DNA from: Atherinomorus stipes
Taxonomy: Eukaryota; Chordata; Actinopteri; Atheriniformes; Atherinidae
Direction: 5' to 3'
Assembly: GCA_023101725.1 (NCBI GenBank)
Contig: JALJCO010001018.1
Span: forward strand, 27,942-91,941
Length of the DNA stretch: 64,000 bases
The position numbers and the translations under genes are program-made. Positions 22,600 through 33,149 of the stretch are shown piece after piece; the first letter of the stretch is position 1; every line of letters begins with the position of its first letter. The notes beneath the pieces are model-generated. The model ran no database searches, was not told the DNA's origin, and was given only the letters and a program-made list of their open reading frames with translations.

Positions 22600-23563
22600 C
22601 ATGCAGACATAGTCAAGATGACTGGCTGAAGTTCAAACTGAGGATCAGAATCAGGAAGAAAGAGGATTTAAGTTACTTTGGTAATGACATGGTTGTTGTT
22701 CAGAGGAGAGCAGACGAGTTGGAGATGATAGAAAGACATTAGATTCAGATACCTGTAACCACTGGTTCCAACCGAGGTATGCAGAAATAGCATCTCTGAA
22801 CACAAAACACATCCAACCTTGAATCAGATGGACGACAGCAGCGGAAGACCACACCGGGTGCCACTCCTACAGCTAAGAACAGGAAACTGAGGCTACAATT
22901 CACAAGACTCACCAAAACTGGACAATAGAAGATGGAAAACATTGCTGGTCTGAGGAGTCTCCATTTCACCTGCTACATTTAGATGGTAGGCTCAGAATTT
23001 GGTGGAAACAACATGTTAGCATGGATTCATCCTGAGGTGTCAATGGTTCAGGCTGCTGCTGGTGTAATAGTGAAGGGATACTTTATTAGTACACTTTGGG
23101 CCCCTTAGCAAAAAAAAAAAAAAAAAAAAAACCGTGGCAAAGTTTATTAACCACCACAGCCTACCTGACTATTGTTGCTGACCATATCCATCCCTTTATG
23201 ATCACAGTGGAGCATCTTCTGATGCTACTTCCAGCAGGATAATGCACCATGTCACAAAGTTCATATAATCTTCAACTGCTTTCTTGAACAAGACGATGAG
23301 TTCACTGTACTCCAATGACCTCCACAGCCGCCAGAGCTCAGTCCAACAGAGCAGTTTTGGGATGTGGCGGAACGGGTGATTCTCATCATGGATGTGCAGC
23401 AATTGTGTGATGCTATGATGTCAATATGGAGCAAAATATCTGAGAAATGTTTCCAACACATTTTTGAATCTTTGACACCAAGAATTAAGTCAGTTCTGAA
23501 GGAGAAAGAGGCCCAACCCAATACTAGGAAGGTGTACTTAATAAAGTGACTGGTGAGCGTACA
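22600..23563 (+). pseudogene. Tc1-like transposase relic, near full length
   Basis: Most complete member of the Tc1 family here. Recognisable pieces in order are the helix-turn-helix region (near 22610-22700), the pre-catalytic segment (22740-22870), the core (22900-23100) and a C-terminal segment at 23364-23549 reading QLCDAMMSIWSKISEKCFQH. The 3' terminal repeat (TACTTAATAAAGTGACTGGT) ends near 23563. The 5' terminal repeat is absent where the MITE at 22104-22584 adjoins. Many stops, frameshifts and a poly-A run at 23109 make it inactive. Confidence 0.75.
23109..23131. repeat. Poly-A tract inside Tc1 relic
   Basis: More than twenty consecutive A, absent from the relics at 7705 and 58400. 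Confidence 0.9.
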
Positions 23564-23569
23564 GCACTG

Positions 23570-24966
23570 TAGATTACATGTGGTCATACCACATCTTTTA
23601 CATTTTATCCAGCATGTGCAACCTTTAGTCATGTAATGTTTGGGTCTGCAATTTTGATTCAAGGATGGAACCTAGCATCAAACACAGAAAGCAAGATACA
23701 GAATAAACAGACATGTAAGACAAAAATTATATTTAGTCCAGAATTTCATTGTTGATTGCCTCTTAAGACAAAAAAGAGGCTATTTATCCATGCAGTTAAG
23801 ACTGAACACACACAATGCACAGATATAATGGGACGATTTCTGGAAACATGCCTTGTTAAATTGATGCTTTGTGTTTCATTCAGTGTGGATCTGTGGCACC
23901 TGAGCCCCTGTGTCTACATTATTCTCCAAATGAAGAAGACCCAGCTCAAATGGGGCTCATGGGTCAAGAACTGCTGTATAAACTAATGGACAGCACACTC
24001 CATTTGTGGTTCCAAATAACCCGTTTGGTAACCAGCATTGCTGTGGCTGCAACTGAGAGATTTTAATTGGAGACCGAGCTGCAACTGTTGACCATGTTGA
24101 CATCACAACAGCTGCCCAGCTCATTTTTAGCTCATTACAGCCTTGAGGATTTTCCAGCCACAGTGATAGTCACAGTCAGTGGTCCAAGAGAAAGGCTGAA
24201 GATGTCCTGCAGAGCACACTTAGGAAGCACAGCTCCACTGAGCAGCTGCTTTCTGTTAAACTAAAAAAAAAAAAAGTCATTTTGTCTGTTGTTTGCATCA
24301 GCCCGTGCTCTGGTGGCAATTCAAGTGGAGATCACCACTATTAAAAGAACTCGTATTGGTCAATTAAGCATCCAATACAAGTCACATGATCCATTAAGAT
24401 AATTCACTGTCTTGAGGCCAAGTACAGAAACACAAATCAGAAGTCATGCTCAGCCTGGAAGTAATCACAAATCTAACATCTATTTATGAGCTCAGTATGA
24501 AACAATCTGTCAGAAAGAAATGCAAGCAACACAAAAAATGGGCATGGACAGTTATGTAAATGACCCAGATGGACCATGAATGTTTTCCAGATTAGTATAG
24601 AAATGTAAGTTTAAGTGATATAATCAGCTATTTGAAGATCCAGATAAAATATCTGCATCTGCGTTGCACTGATTCACAAAAGAATATAACTTACATTATC
24701 TACTTTGCTATCAGACTCGACTTTCTCCATAACTTAATAAGCAAAACAGCCACTTGCATACTCAACATATCACTTCATTGCCATATTGCTAATAATGGGG
24801 AACAACATGTTTGCAGAGTAGTTGTAGCTACTATTCCTAAATAATAATATACTGACATCTTCTTTTTTTTTTACACATTTACAACAGACCCTTCTACATC
24901 TTGGCAGCATCTTTTTGAAAGCACAGAGCTTTTAAAGGTCAGTTTTATAACATCCTTTTTTGAAAC
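23570..24966. other. No gene recognised
   Basis: Apparently unique AT-rich sequence with a poly-A run at 24263-24274. Open frames up to 76 codons show no familiar motif. Confidence 0.6.
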
Positions 24967-24971
24967 ATTAA

Positions 24972-25113
24972 AGGTACAGTGTGTTAGAATTACTGACATT
25001 TAATTAATGGTAAAATTAATGTAGAAATGTCTTCGAATGGCAAGCATAGTTGTGAAGGGACGGTGGCTGTCAGTAGCCAAAATTCTTCCAAATATAAACA
25101 TGTTCTAGCACCG
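24972..25113 (+). mobile_element. TTAA MITE relic (GTACAGTGTG family)
   Basis: Starts AGGTACAGTGTGTTAGAATT directly after TTAA (24968-24971) and matches the minus strand of 1025-1147, including GGACGGTGGC and AAAATTCTTCCA. No right tip. Confidence 0.65.
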
Positions 25114-25157
25114 TTGTTCACACAGTTATTTGCCCATTCAGAGACACCATAGTAAAG

Positions 25158-25258
25158 ATGGGTGGCAGTGGCTCAGGTGGTAGAGCAGTTTGAATCCCGA
25201 TCCCCCTTGCCTGCAGTGACGGCCTCACTGGTGTATAAATGTGTGTGAATGTACTGGT
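25158..25258 (+). mobile_element. tRNA-derived SINE relic
   Basis: Holds an A-box-like TGGCTCAGGTGGTAGAGC, a degraded B-box-like TTTGAATCCCGATC and the downstream GTGTGTGAATGT typical of fish tRNA-SINEs. The anticodon region is deleted, so it is not a tRNA gene. No tail or duplication is clear. Confidence 0.6.
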
Positions 25259-25565
25259 GGTGCCCACCAAACGCAAGACGTCATTTCAACGTTGTTTTTT
25301 GGGCTAAATCTGGTCGGTTCGTCATAGCCATATTTAAGCCTAAAAATAGACGTTGAAAATGGGGCTGAGTTTGGACCGTCTGATTTGGTCCAAATTTAGC
25401 CCAAAATTAGACATTGAAAAGTCGTCAAAAAACGTCTTTTCAACGTCTAATTGAAAGACGGCTTTTCACCTTTTACTTTTCAACCAAATCAAAACGTTTC
25501 AACATTTCAAGGTTTTCAACGGATGGACATGATGTCTTTTCAACATCTTTTCAACCAAATTTTGG
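25258..25565. repeat. GACGTTGAAAA-type repeat
   Basis: Dense short direct and inverted copies of AACGTCTTTTCAACGTC-like units, with two inverted arms around TTTTGGGCTAAATCTGGTC and GGTCCAAATTTAGCCCAAAA. No second locus in the window. Confidence 0.65.
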
Positions 25566-25745
25566 TGTGTGGTTAGAGGAGCTGTAGGCGCGAAATGGCT
25601 GCCATGCTTCCATCAGGACAGCTGTGGCTACATACGTAGCTTACCATCACCAAGTATGAATGAGGAGTGAAAAAATAATTATTCTACTGTGAGTGCTTTG
25701 AGTGCCCTGCAAGAAAAAAAAAAAGCTAAATAAATCTAATCCATT

Positions 25746-25773
25746 ACTATTATTATTATTATTATTATTATTA
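25746..25773. repeat. ATT microsatellite
   Basis: About nine ATT units. Confidence 0.9.
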
Positions 25774-26394
25774 ATAAAAAAAAACTGATAAGCAGGGACT
25801 TATTAAAAAAAAAAGGGGCATCCTCTCCCCTCCCCACCACTGGGGAAAAAAAAATCATACTAGATAGTGTGATTGTGTTTAACTGTAAACTGTAAAACAA
25901 TAAATCACTGAACAATGAATCACACATTGTTATTATGTTATTAAAAGCTCTGGTAGAAGCACTTGCATGTTGTACTGGTTCTTTGGAAAATCTTTCAAAA
26001 GGTCTGTAAAATATACTTTCATTGTTAAAATATTTTGCAGTTAGCCATCTGGCCTTGCCTACCATGTGGCTGTCTTCCTCCTCTCCACCTTGTTGAGACT
26101 TGTTGCACCTCAGCTCTACTGTTTATAAACATTTGCAAAAACAGGATTAAAATGAAAATAGTTCACAAATAAGAACACATAAACCAGCTAATCTACTGAC
26201 ATTGTTTACACGTCGCTTTCACCTTTTAACACCTATTAACGCGAGTTCAAATCATTTTCTTTAATTCATTTTTTCTCATTAGGGGGCAATTTTAGCCAAG
26301 GAGGGCAAATTGGTTGTTGCCCAGACAACCTGAGCCCTGCCCACGTTCCTACTGCCAAGTATGTGGACCAAAGACTGTAAAAAAATTAATGTAG

Positions 26395-27040
26395 TATCCA
26401 GTCTTGTCTGAAGAGGGAAAAGTGAAGCCAGCTGGGTGTTGCCCACCGTCGCCATCTTGCTGTGTCTGGCGTCACTCCTTGAAAATACTAAAATGGGCAA
26501 AGGCAAGGCCACTCCGAGCCTCCGAGCCTAATTGACAGCCAAGCTAATGCTAACCGAGCTAATCCAAGGTGAACAGGAACGGACAAAGATAGCTGGTTTG
26601 AAGGTAAGACATGCTGTTAACCAGCTAAAAACCACCTTTGTGCAACTCTGCTACAAGCTGAAGCCTTCCTGGGAGCAAGCAGGGAGATAACTATTAGCCT
26701 CCATGGCTAAAATCGGCACCGCCTGTCAATCAAAAGGATACACCCCTAATTATGTGTAATTTTAAAATTAAATACCATCTAAATAGGTGAGTTATATAAA
26801 AAAAAATCACCCCCCTCCCAGTTGACATGAAGGTAAACTTGGCCTATTAAACCTAAAATGATTTTTTGAACCAGACTGTAAACATGTTTATTTCTGCTGT
26901 GAAGATAACCTTTTTAACATGGGAGTCTATGGAGATTTGCTCTGTTTTGGGGCCAGCCACTAGTAGATGAAGAAGGAACTACAATTATTTAATTCAACTT
27001 CCGGGCTTCATACTTTTCCAGTGGAGTTTGTCCCTTGATG
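26395..27040. repeat. 0.65-kb dispersed repeat, copy D
   Basis: Has the landmarks of copies A to C, with CGCCATCTTG at 26450. The left part is shorter (a deletion after AATGGGCAAAG). The right part extends through ACTTTTCCAGTGGAGTTTG as in copy C. Confidence 0.8.
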
Positions 27041-28269
27041 TGGACCCATGACAAGTAGATATGAATTGCTCATTCTGAGAAAAAGAAAGCATGTTGATTT
27101 AGTAAATATTAAATACTGATTAAAAAAGTCTTTAGTAATAAATTAGTTTTCTACATTTTCTCTTCTAAAACATCCAGATAGCAAATCAACCATTTTTCAT
27201 GCAAAACTCAATGATGGTGTTGTACTTGACTTCAAAACATAGGTTTCAGCTGGTTATGTGATGTATGCATGAAGTATGAAGTAAAAAACTGCTTGGACTA
27301 AAAATGATAGACTGGGGAGACTTTCTGTTTAAGTGGGAGATATGATCAGATACAACATCAACAAAGAAAATGGCATTATGCAGGTCGTTTTACAAAATGT
27401 TAAAGGCGGTATAGAAGATGCTTGCGGTAACTCAGAAAACAAACTGTTAGCAAGTTTTTGAATAAAGTGCCTGTGCAAGACCAACCTGCTTGATTCACAG
27501 CTTCCTCCCTGATCATGCCTATAGACATCGTGCACGAGCCAAGTCCCAACACCATGTCTTGCAGACAGCAGGTAGCTACACATTCTCCCATCATGCCCAG
27601 ATCCAAGCAAAACTGAATGTTGCTAACTGCTAGCAGATTGTTAGCTACCTACTGTAAACATCAGATAAGAATGCACTGTTTCCAGCACATAGTATTACTC
27701 TTGCCAGTCACTCTCGTCAATCACTCTTTTTCGGTAGTAAGAGCAATTGACAGGCAATCGACGAATAAAACACGAGAGCAGAAATGATTGGGGATGTTTG
27801 TTTTTTTACAGCAGAGTAGTACAGCTGTTATTTTTAGCCAGCCAACAGCGCACCTTAGCTTTAGCCCGCCTACTTCTGTTAGCTCGGTTAGCTTTTAACT
27901 ACAAGAGGTAGATTAGAGTTTGACAGGTGTCAATCATCATGCCCGATGCTCACAGACCCCCCCCCCCCCACCACCACCACCGCCCAGCTCCACTGTTTTT
28001 GCCTACTTTTGTATTTTCCAGGAGTGACGAGATACATCTAATTGTCATAAATGAAGGATTTTGTCATTTTAACTGGCATCAAAGTTCATATACACCTGAT
28101 ATATCCTCAAATGTAACTGTTATTGTTTTCAGTCTCACTCTGTACTTTTTGTTTTTACCACAGATTTATTTTAATAGGTGTATTTATTCATACTTTTTTA
28201 AAAGTCATGTTGTATGCCCTTTTTAGGTGAATGCTACATCACAATGTTTTTGGTCTTCCTTTAGTTATA
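27041..28269. other. No gene recognised
   Basis: Unique-looking sequence with a poly-C and CCA run at 27956-27983. A minus-strand frame of 93 codons (27610-27329) has no motif I know. Confidence 0.55.
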
Positions 28270-28273
28270 TTAA

Positions 28274-28811
28274 AGGTAGAGTCCGGAGTCCCTCCAGTGT
28301 TTCTGTTTTCAAACAGCAGTATTCAAACTTAGCGCCCCTCCCTCTCAGGCTAATGGCCGCCTTGTTCTTCAGCCTATTCAGCTTCAAACTTCTCCTTCAG
28401 AGCTCAGAAGTGGGTAAAAGCCAAACCAATGTCAACCCTGGTTTTCCAAAGTGCACTATCTCAAGCTCTTACCTTTTCTTCGGTGCATCTGACGTTTTTC
28501 TTTCTTTCTCTTTCTTTTTTCCTTCGAGAGTTCGAGTGACTGGCGTCTGCTCCAATCATGAGTTTTTTTTCCACACAGCGTCATGCTCTTAGCTCTGTCA
28601 TTGGCTGGCGATATAAACAGAAATCTCCACCCAGAAACGTCCAGACCACACCAAAACAAAGCTAAAGCACAAATTACAGGCAGGGGGAGAGAGAGTTGCA
28701 TTCAAACGCACCACGGCACACAAGTAGAGGCCCAAAGGCGCAGTTTGAGACGGATTTCCCTGGCTCAAGTCTAACATTTATTTTCACAGGGGGCAACTTC
28801 GGACTCTACCT
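28274..28811. mobile_element. TTAA MITE, GAGTCC family, copy 3, intact ends
   Basis: Tips AGGTAGAGTCCGGAG and, inverted, AGGTAGAGTCCGAAG, with TTAA at 28270-28273 and 28812-28815. It is 538 bp, the reference copy for the family. Both strands have open frames up to 121 codons; NRNLHPETS recurs in one frame of other copies but reads without any known domain. Confidence 0.9.
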
Positions 28812-29018
28812 TTAAGCTCACAGTCATTATAGTTGTTATACATCCTCCAACTGGTTCCCTAATCTGAAATAAAACACCACTCTGAAACCTGAGATCTGCA
28901 CTATAAAACAGGCTCAACATGGCCAGTGTATGTTTAAGTGATCTGGGTTAAAGGATGAATTTGTAACATTTTTATTAAAAGCTATATTTTAAAAAAAAGA
29001 TCCCTCCACAGGTCGTTT

Positions 29019-29039
29019 GGGGGGGGGGGGGGGGGGGGG
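29019..29039. repeat. Run of 21 G
   Basis: Expansion of a G-rich segment near the left end of the TTAA element. Copy C has only five G here and copy A has interrupted runs. Confidence 0.9.
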
Positions 29040-29174
29040 TACGGAATAAAAGTACAACATTTCCTAGAAAAATTAAATTTAACCTAAAAATAATTATAAA
29101 ATAAATTTTAACGGGTTCGATAATGGCATTATATTTACGTCTACAGTATAAGCCGATACATGCCGCCATTGTGA

Positions 29175-29424
29175 GTTGCCAAATACGATCTCTGTGTGGC
29201 AACAATATTTTAGGCACAGTTAGGCTTCTACGGGGGGAAACAGTGGACACGGCGAGTGAAGCAGCTGCTTCAGAGCCCTGGAGATATTATCTGTTTCTGA
29301 GGAGGAGTGACCTGAGAAGAGCAAAACCTGGAGCAAATTTAGGTGAAGACTTCACTAAATGGACCCACATAAACGTTTCCCACAGCGTCAAAACAAGGAA
29401 ATGGCGACTTTACTCCTGGATCGG
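29175..29424 (+). other. Exon-like conserved open segment, copy B
   Basis: Same segment as in copies A and C: CGNNILGTVR, SEAAASEPWRYYLFLRRSDL and GEDFTKWTHINVSHSVKTRK remain in one frame. It starts beside a changed acceptor (TTGTGAG). The donor side is interrupted because the solo LTR inserted at ATCGG, exactly where copies A and C have their GTAAGC. The frame runs on for about 30 more codons into the LTR. Confidence 0.5.
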
Positions 29425-30005
29425 TGTTTTAATCCAGATTTTACTTTATGGCAGGATCGTGAGAGATCGGCGCGGACATAATGAAGACTCAAAAACAGTG
29501 ATTGTGCTAGAATAATGTGCAATTTTATTCCCCACACTGAATCACATACAAATCAACAATTCATTTCAAACAGTAGCTGACACATATTTATTGCTTACCT
29601 TAGCACAGAACCGGAGAGCCCAACAGTTCGAGTAAGACAAAAAGTATCAGCTGGCTGGGCGATTGATCAGATCCCGCAGCAGACTCTGACTCGACTGCAA
29701 GTTGCACACTGTTTTATCAGGTCGGGCTGCGTTATCACTAGACTGGCCAGACCCAGTGAGTAAGCATCCCTCCCTACTGACTCTCAGGCTTGGTGCAAAA
29801 ATGTTGTGTTAGAGTAGAATAAAAACAAGTTATATTCTCAGGCTTGGTAGAAACATGTTAGTTAGAGCAGAATCAAAACAAGTTATGTTCTCAGGCTTGG
29901 TAGAAACATGTTAAAGCAGTATCAAAACAAGTTATAGAAGGCAATTATCAATATATAAGCATTAAAATGTGCATAAAGACATAAACATAAAGCTATTCCA
30001 TATCA
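29425..30005. mobile_element. Probable solo LTR, 581 bp
   Basis: Begins TG and ends CA, with an exact 5-bp duplication ATCGG at 29420-29424 and 30006-30010. It interrupts a sequence continuous in two other copies. Its interior has three imperfect tandem units of about 55 bp (29776-29940) built around TCTCAGGCTTGGTAGAAACA and AAAACAAGTTAT. No internal retroelement region is present, consistent with LTR-LTR recombination. The class (Gypsy, Copia or endogenous retrovirus) cannot be read from the LTR alone, and the orientation is uncertain. Confidence 0.85.
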
Positions 30006-31114
30006 ATCGGTAAGCTTTCTTGTTTACTAACATGGCTAACGTTAGCTGTCAGTTATAAACTCCCCTGCGTTTCTTGTTGGACATGCTGCAGACTGCTGGT
30101 CACTTGCGTATCGGCAGTGAGCCTGGCATCCCAGCGGCTGGAGTTGTTTTTCTGCCGTTGCAACTACAACCTAGACACACGTGATGTCGCTGTTCTGTCC
30201 GTGTTCCATATTCAACCTTTAACTAATCCTGGCAACAGAGGTGTTACTAAGTGATCTCATGATAACAGTTGCCAACACAGCCAGCCTTTCTGACTGAACA
30301 TGTGCATTATGTCTAAAACAGGTAGAGGTAGAGGAGCCCTTTCATGAAAAATCGACTGTTATTAGCTTTAAACCATGTTAGTTTTTGATTAAAGTCGTTA
30401 TTTTTCTTCATCCATGCATATTTGAGTAATCTACATGAATCTGTAGGGATTTTTCAGTCCAAGTCCTTGCTCCCTTCAAACAGCTGCTTTAGAAATGCCT
30501 ACGTAGAAATTATTTTACCAATCATGAAGCAACAAATACGCATGCCCAGCATCATAGCAAACGCCCACTTTGTTCAAGAGAGACTCCAAGAATCCTAACC
30601 GATGCACTCCAATGAGTAAAACCATATAGCCATCTCAATGCTAACCATTATCCTGTGACTTGTTAGCTAATTTACTTGTCAGGGATCTCAGTGGTACCAC
30701 ATGTACTTCAAACTCAATATCGGACTCTGGGTCGAGCGCAGTAAGCTCTATAACAGGGTGATACATTTTATTCCATCAACTGGAGTCTGATCATCCATCA
30801 GTGTTTTACAAATACAGTAGCCTATCCACGTGAGTGAATGGGCCGGTGTTACATCAAAATCTGTGATCCTTCAGAATCTTTGACTGTTCCAGGGAGACTT
30901 CATAAAATGGGCGTATAAAAATTGTGACTGGTCAAAATTGTGTTGGTGGTTCAGTGTAGTTAGCCGCTTTACTTCCATGTTGAAAAAATCTAATACTGAA
31001 CACCAAATTAGTTTCTATAGTGGTGAAAGGGAACATATTTAGCTTATACAGTATGCTTGTAGTTGGCTTTTGGAACATTTGAAAAGCATGATACAGCTCC
31101 TTTAAAGTCAAAGT

Positions 31115-31330
31115 CGGCTTTATTTATGAAGCGCTTTATACATGGCACAAAGCCGACCAAAGTGTGTACATAAAAGTATTCAGATAAAATTCAGTCATAT
31201 GCAAAAATATAGTGAGCGTGACAATGATAAGAATAATAAAATAGTAAAAGAAAAATAAAATACAATAATCACAACTTTCCCGTCCATATCATCACACCAC
31301 AGAAAAGGCTATATGAAACAAGTGGGTTTT
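31115..31330 (-). mobile_element. LINE 3' tail relic (L2-like)
   Basis: GGCTTTATTTATGAAGCGCT, then GGCACAAAGCCGACCAAAGTG, resembles the minus-strand 3' end of the LINE at 45627 (CTTTATTTATAGAGCCC, ACAAAGTGCTG). No coding sequence is retained. Confidence 0.45.
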
Positions 31331-32594
31331 CAAAAGTGATTTAAAACTGGTCAAAGATGAGGCTGAAGGATGACGCCTGAGGATGAGGATGACATAAAAT
31401 GATCAATTATAATCTATTATTTGCAGGCTCAAAGGAAACATAGCTGATGGAACCAAAAGTGGAAAAATAATACTGACCACGCATATGTATGAAATCATAA
31501 GCTGATCGATTTCACAACCACGTGTGCATTTCATATGATGAATGTTTTGAAGATGCATTATTCAGGTATATGGGAAAGTTTCAGTCTTATTTGTCAAATG
31601 CAACACAAGCTGATTTAAATGATCATCGCACCAAATAAAGAACAGAGAAACAAATCAACGAAGTCAGTGGATTTTACTGTAAATGTCAAAGTTTATTTTT
31701 GGTCATCGAGACTCTCAAAACTGAATAAAAAGGATTTAAGTTTTCCAGTGATTTTAATTAATTTTGAGAACACATTATATGACAAATGTGGAAAGGTGTG
31801 TGAATATACAAACATGATCTCTATGACAGAAAAAGAACAAGAACAAAATCAGAGTTGTGATGCATGTGTCTGGATGTGGTAATAGAAATAGAAACATAAC
31901 TGACAATAGAAACAATAGAAAGTGCTGCTGTAACAGAAGTCAGTGGCTGGTGTTGGTTGGCTGGTAGCTGGACTCAGACACAACATCCACAGTTACACCT
32001 GCACTCAGTCTGCTGTCTTTCTACAGTACTTCATGTTAAGTAGACATTGTTTGGATAAAACTTTATGTATAATTTACATTTACTGTTTTCAATAACCAAG
32101 ATTAACTGAAACATTCAGTTATAATTTTATGATAAAATTAATATTAGTGATGACTACATATACAGTAGCGGTGAGGATGAAGCTACACTTCTGCAGCAGC
32201 TTCTGAGAGGAGTCTGCAACCTGCAGCTCCTCTTGAACCTGCAGCTGTGGCTGTTTGGGCCACTTTCATCTATTCAATTTTTTCATACAGTTGAGTCCAA
32301 CTGAAGAAAATCTGATTGAAGAAAATGTATTTTTTAATGTAGGGGGAAAAAGGGGGAAAATGTATTATTTTCCCCCTTTTTTTGTTGCAAGTTTTCTTTT
32401 ATTTCAAAACCTACAAGTAATTAAAAGTAAATTCTTTAAAATGACAGCAATTTTTCTAAAGTAATAGTCATTAAAACTATAAGCTGCATTTTTCAAAAGG
32501 ACATGGAATAATTGTTCTAAACTCAAGTTTAGAGCAAATGTTTCTTATTTATGTTTAAAATCAGCTCAGAGAACATTCTATTTACCTTGTATTC

Positions 32595-32880
32595 CCAGTA
32601 TATCCCAGTTTTAAGATTTTCTCACTCAGAGATTTGGCAAAGAAAGCTGCTGTCATGGGAGATCCCAAGCTGCTTCCAAACCATCTTCCCTTCTTATTTT
32701 AGACACCAGCTACGCCCTACAGTTGGAATTTTTATAATCGGACATGCAGAAGTTGAAAATCCCAGTTTTAAGATTTTCTCGCCGAGATATTGTGATTGGG
32801 AAAAGAAAGCTGCAGCTTTGCAGGAGAGACCCCAAGCTGCTTCCAAACCACTTTTCCTTCTTATTTTAGACACTAAACAA
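32595..32880. repeat. 166-bp tandem repeat, locus 2
   Basis: Units start GAGATCCCAAGCTGCTTCC at 32660 and GAGACCCCAAGCTGCTTCC at 32826: the same 166-bp period as the array in the hAT-like element at 15814. A partial unit precedes and another follows. The hAT-like tips are absent here. Confidence 0.85.
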
Positions 32881-33149
32881 TATGTTTGCAAAGACATTTA
32901 GTGTCTACAAGCAAACTCAATAAAGAACCCCTAAAATTCTGACTCAGAGGTGGAAATTCCTACTTTTGTGTTTAACTCAAATGCACCACTAGCCTTCACA
33001 CACAAACACCGGTCTCACAAAGCCGCTGCAATGAAATCTGTGGTTTTATCAGCGATATTTGCCACCTTATGCTGGGACAGTGAGGGTTTGATAAGCTTCA
33101 CTATGAAACTGTGGGGGACATGTCCCCTCGAAGGTAGCTAGCAGCAACA

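Larger units (their letters stand above)
28952..30218 (+). mobile_element. TTAA element, GGTTGAATATGG family, copy B, split
   Basis: TTAA sites lie at 28948-28951 and 30219-30222. The left tip AGGATGAATTTG is worn; the right tip ends CATATTCAACCT. Removing the insertion at 29425-30005 and one ATCGG leaves about 680 bp that aligns with copies A and C throughout. It carries a run of 21 G at 29019-29039. Confidence 0.85.

Noticed and set aside
25158..25258. tRNA gene
   Set aside because: A-box and B-box-like motifs are present, but the anticodon arm is missing and the acceptor stem cannot form; fits a SINE relic.
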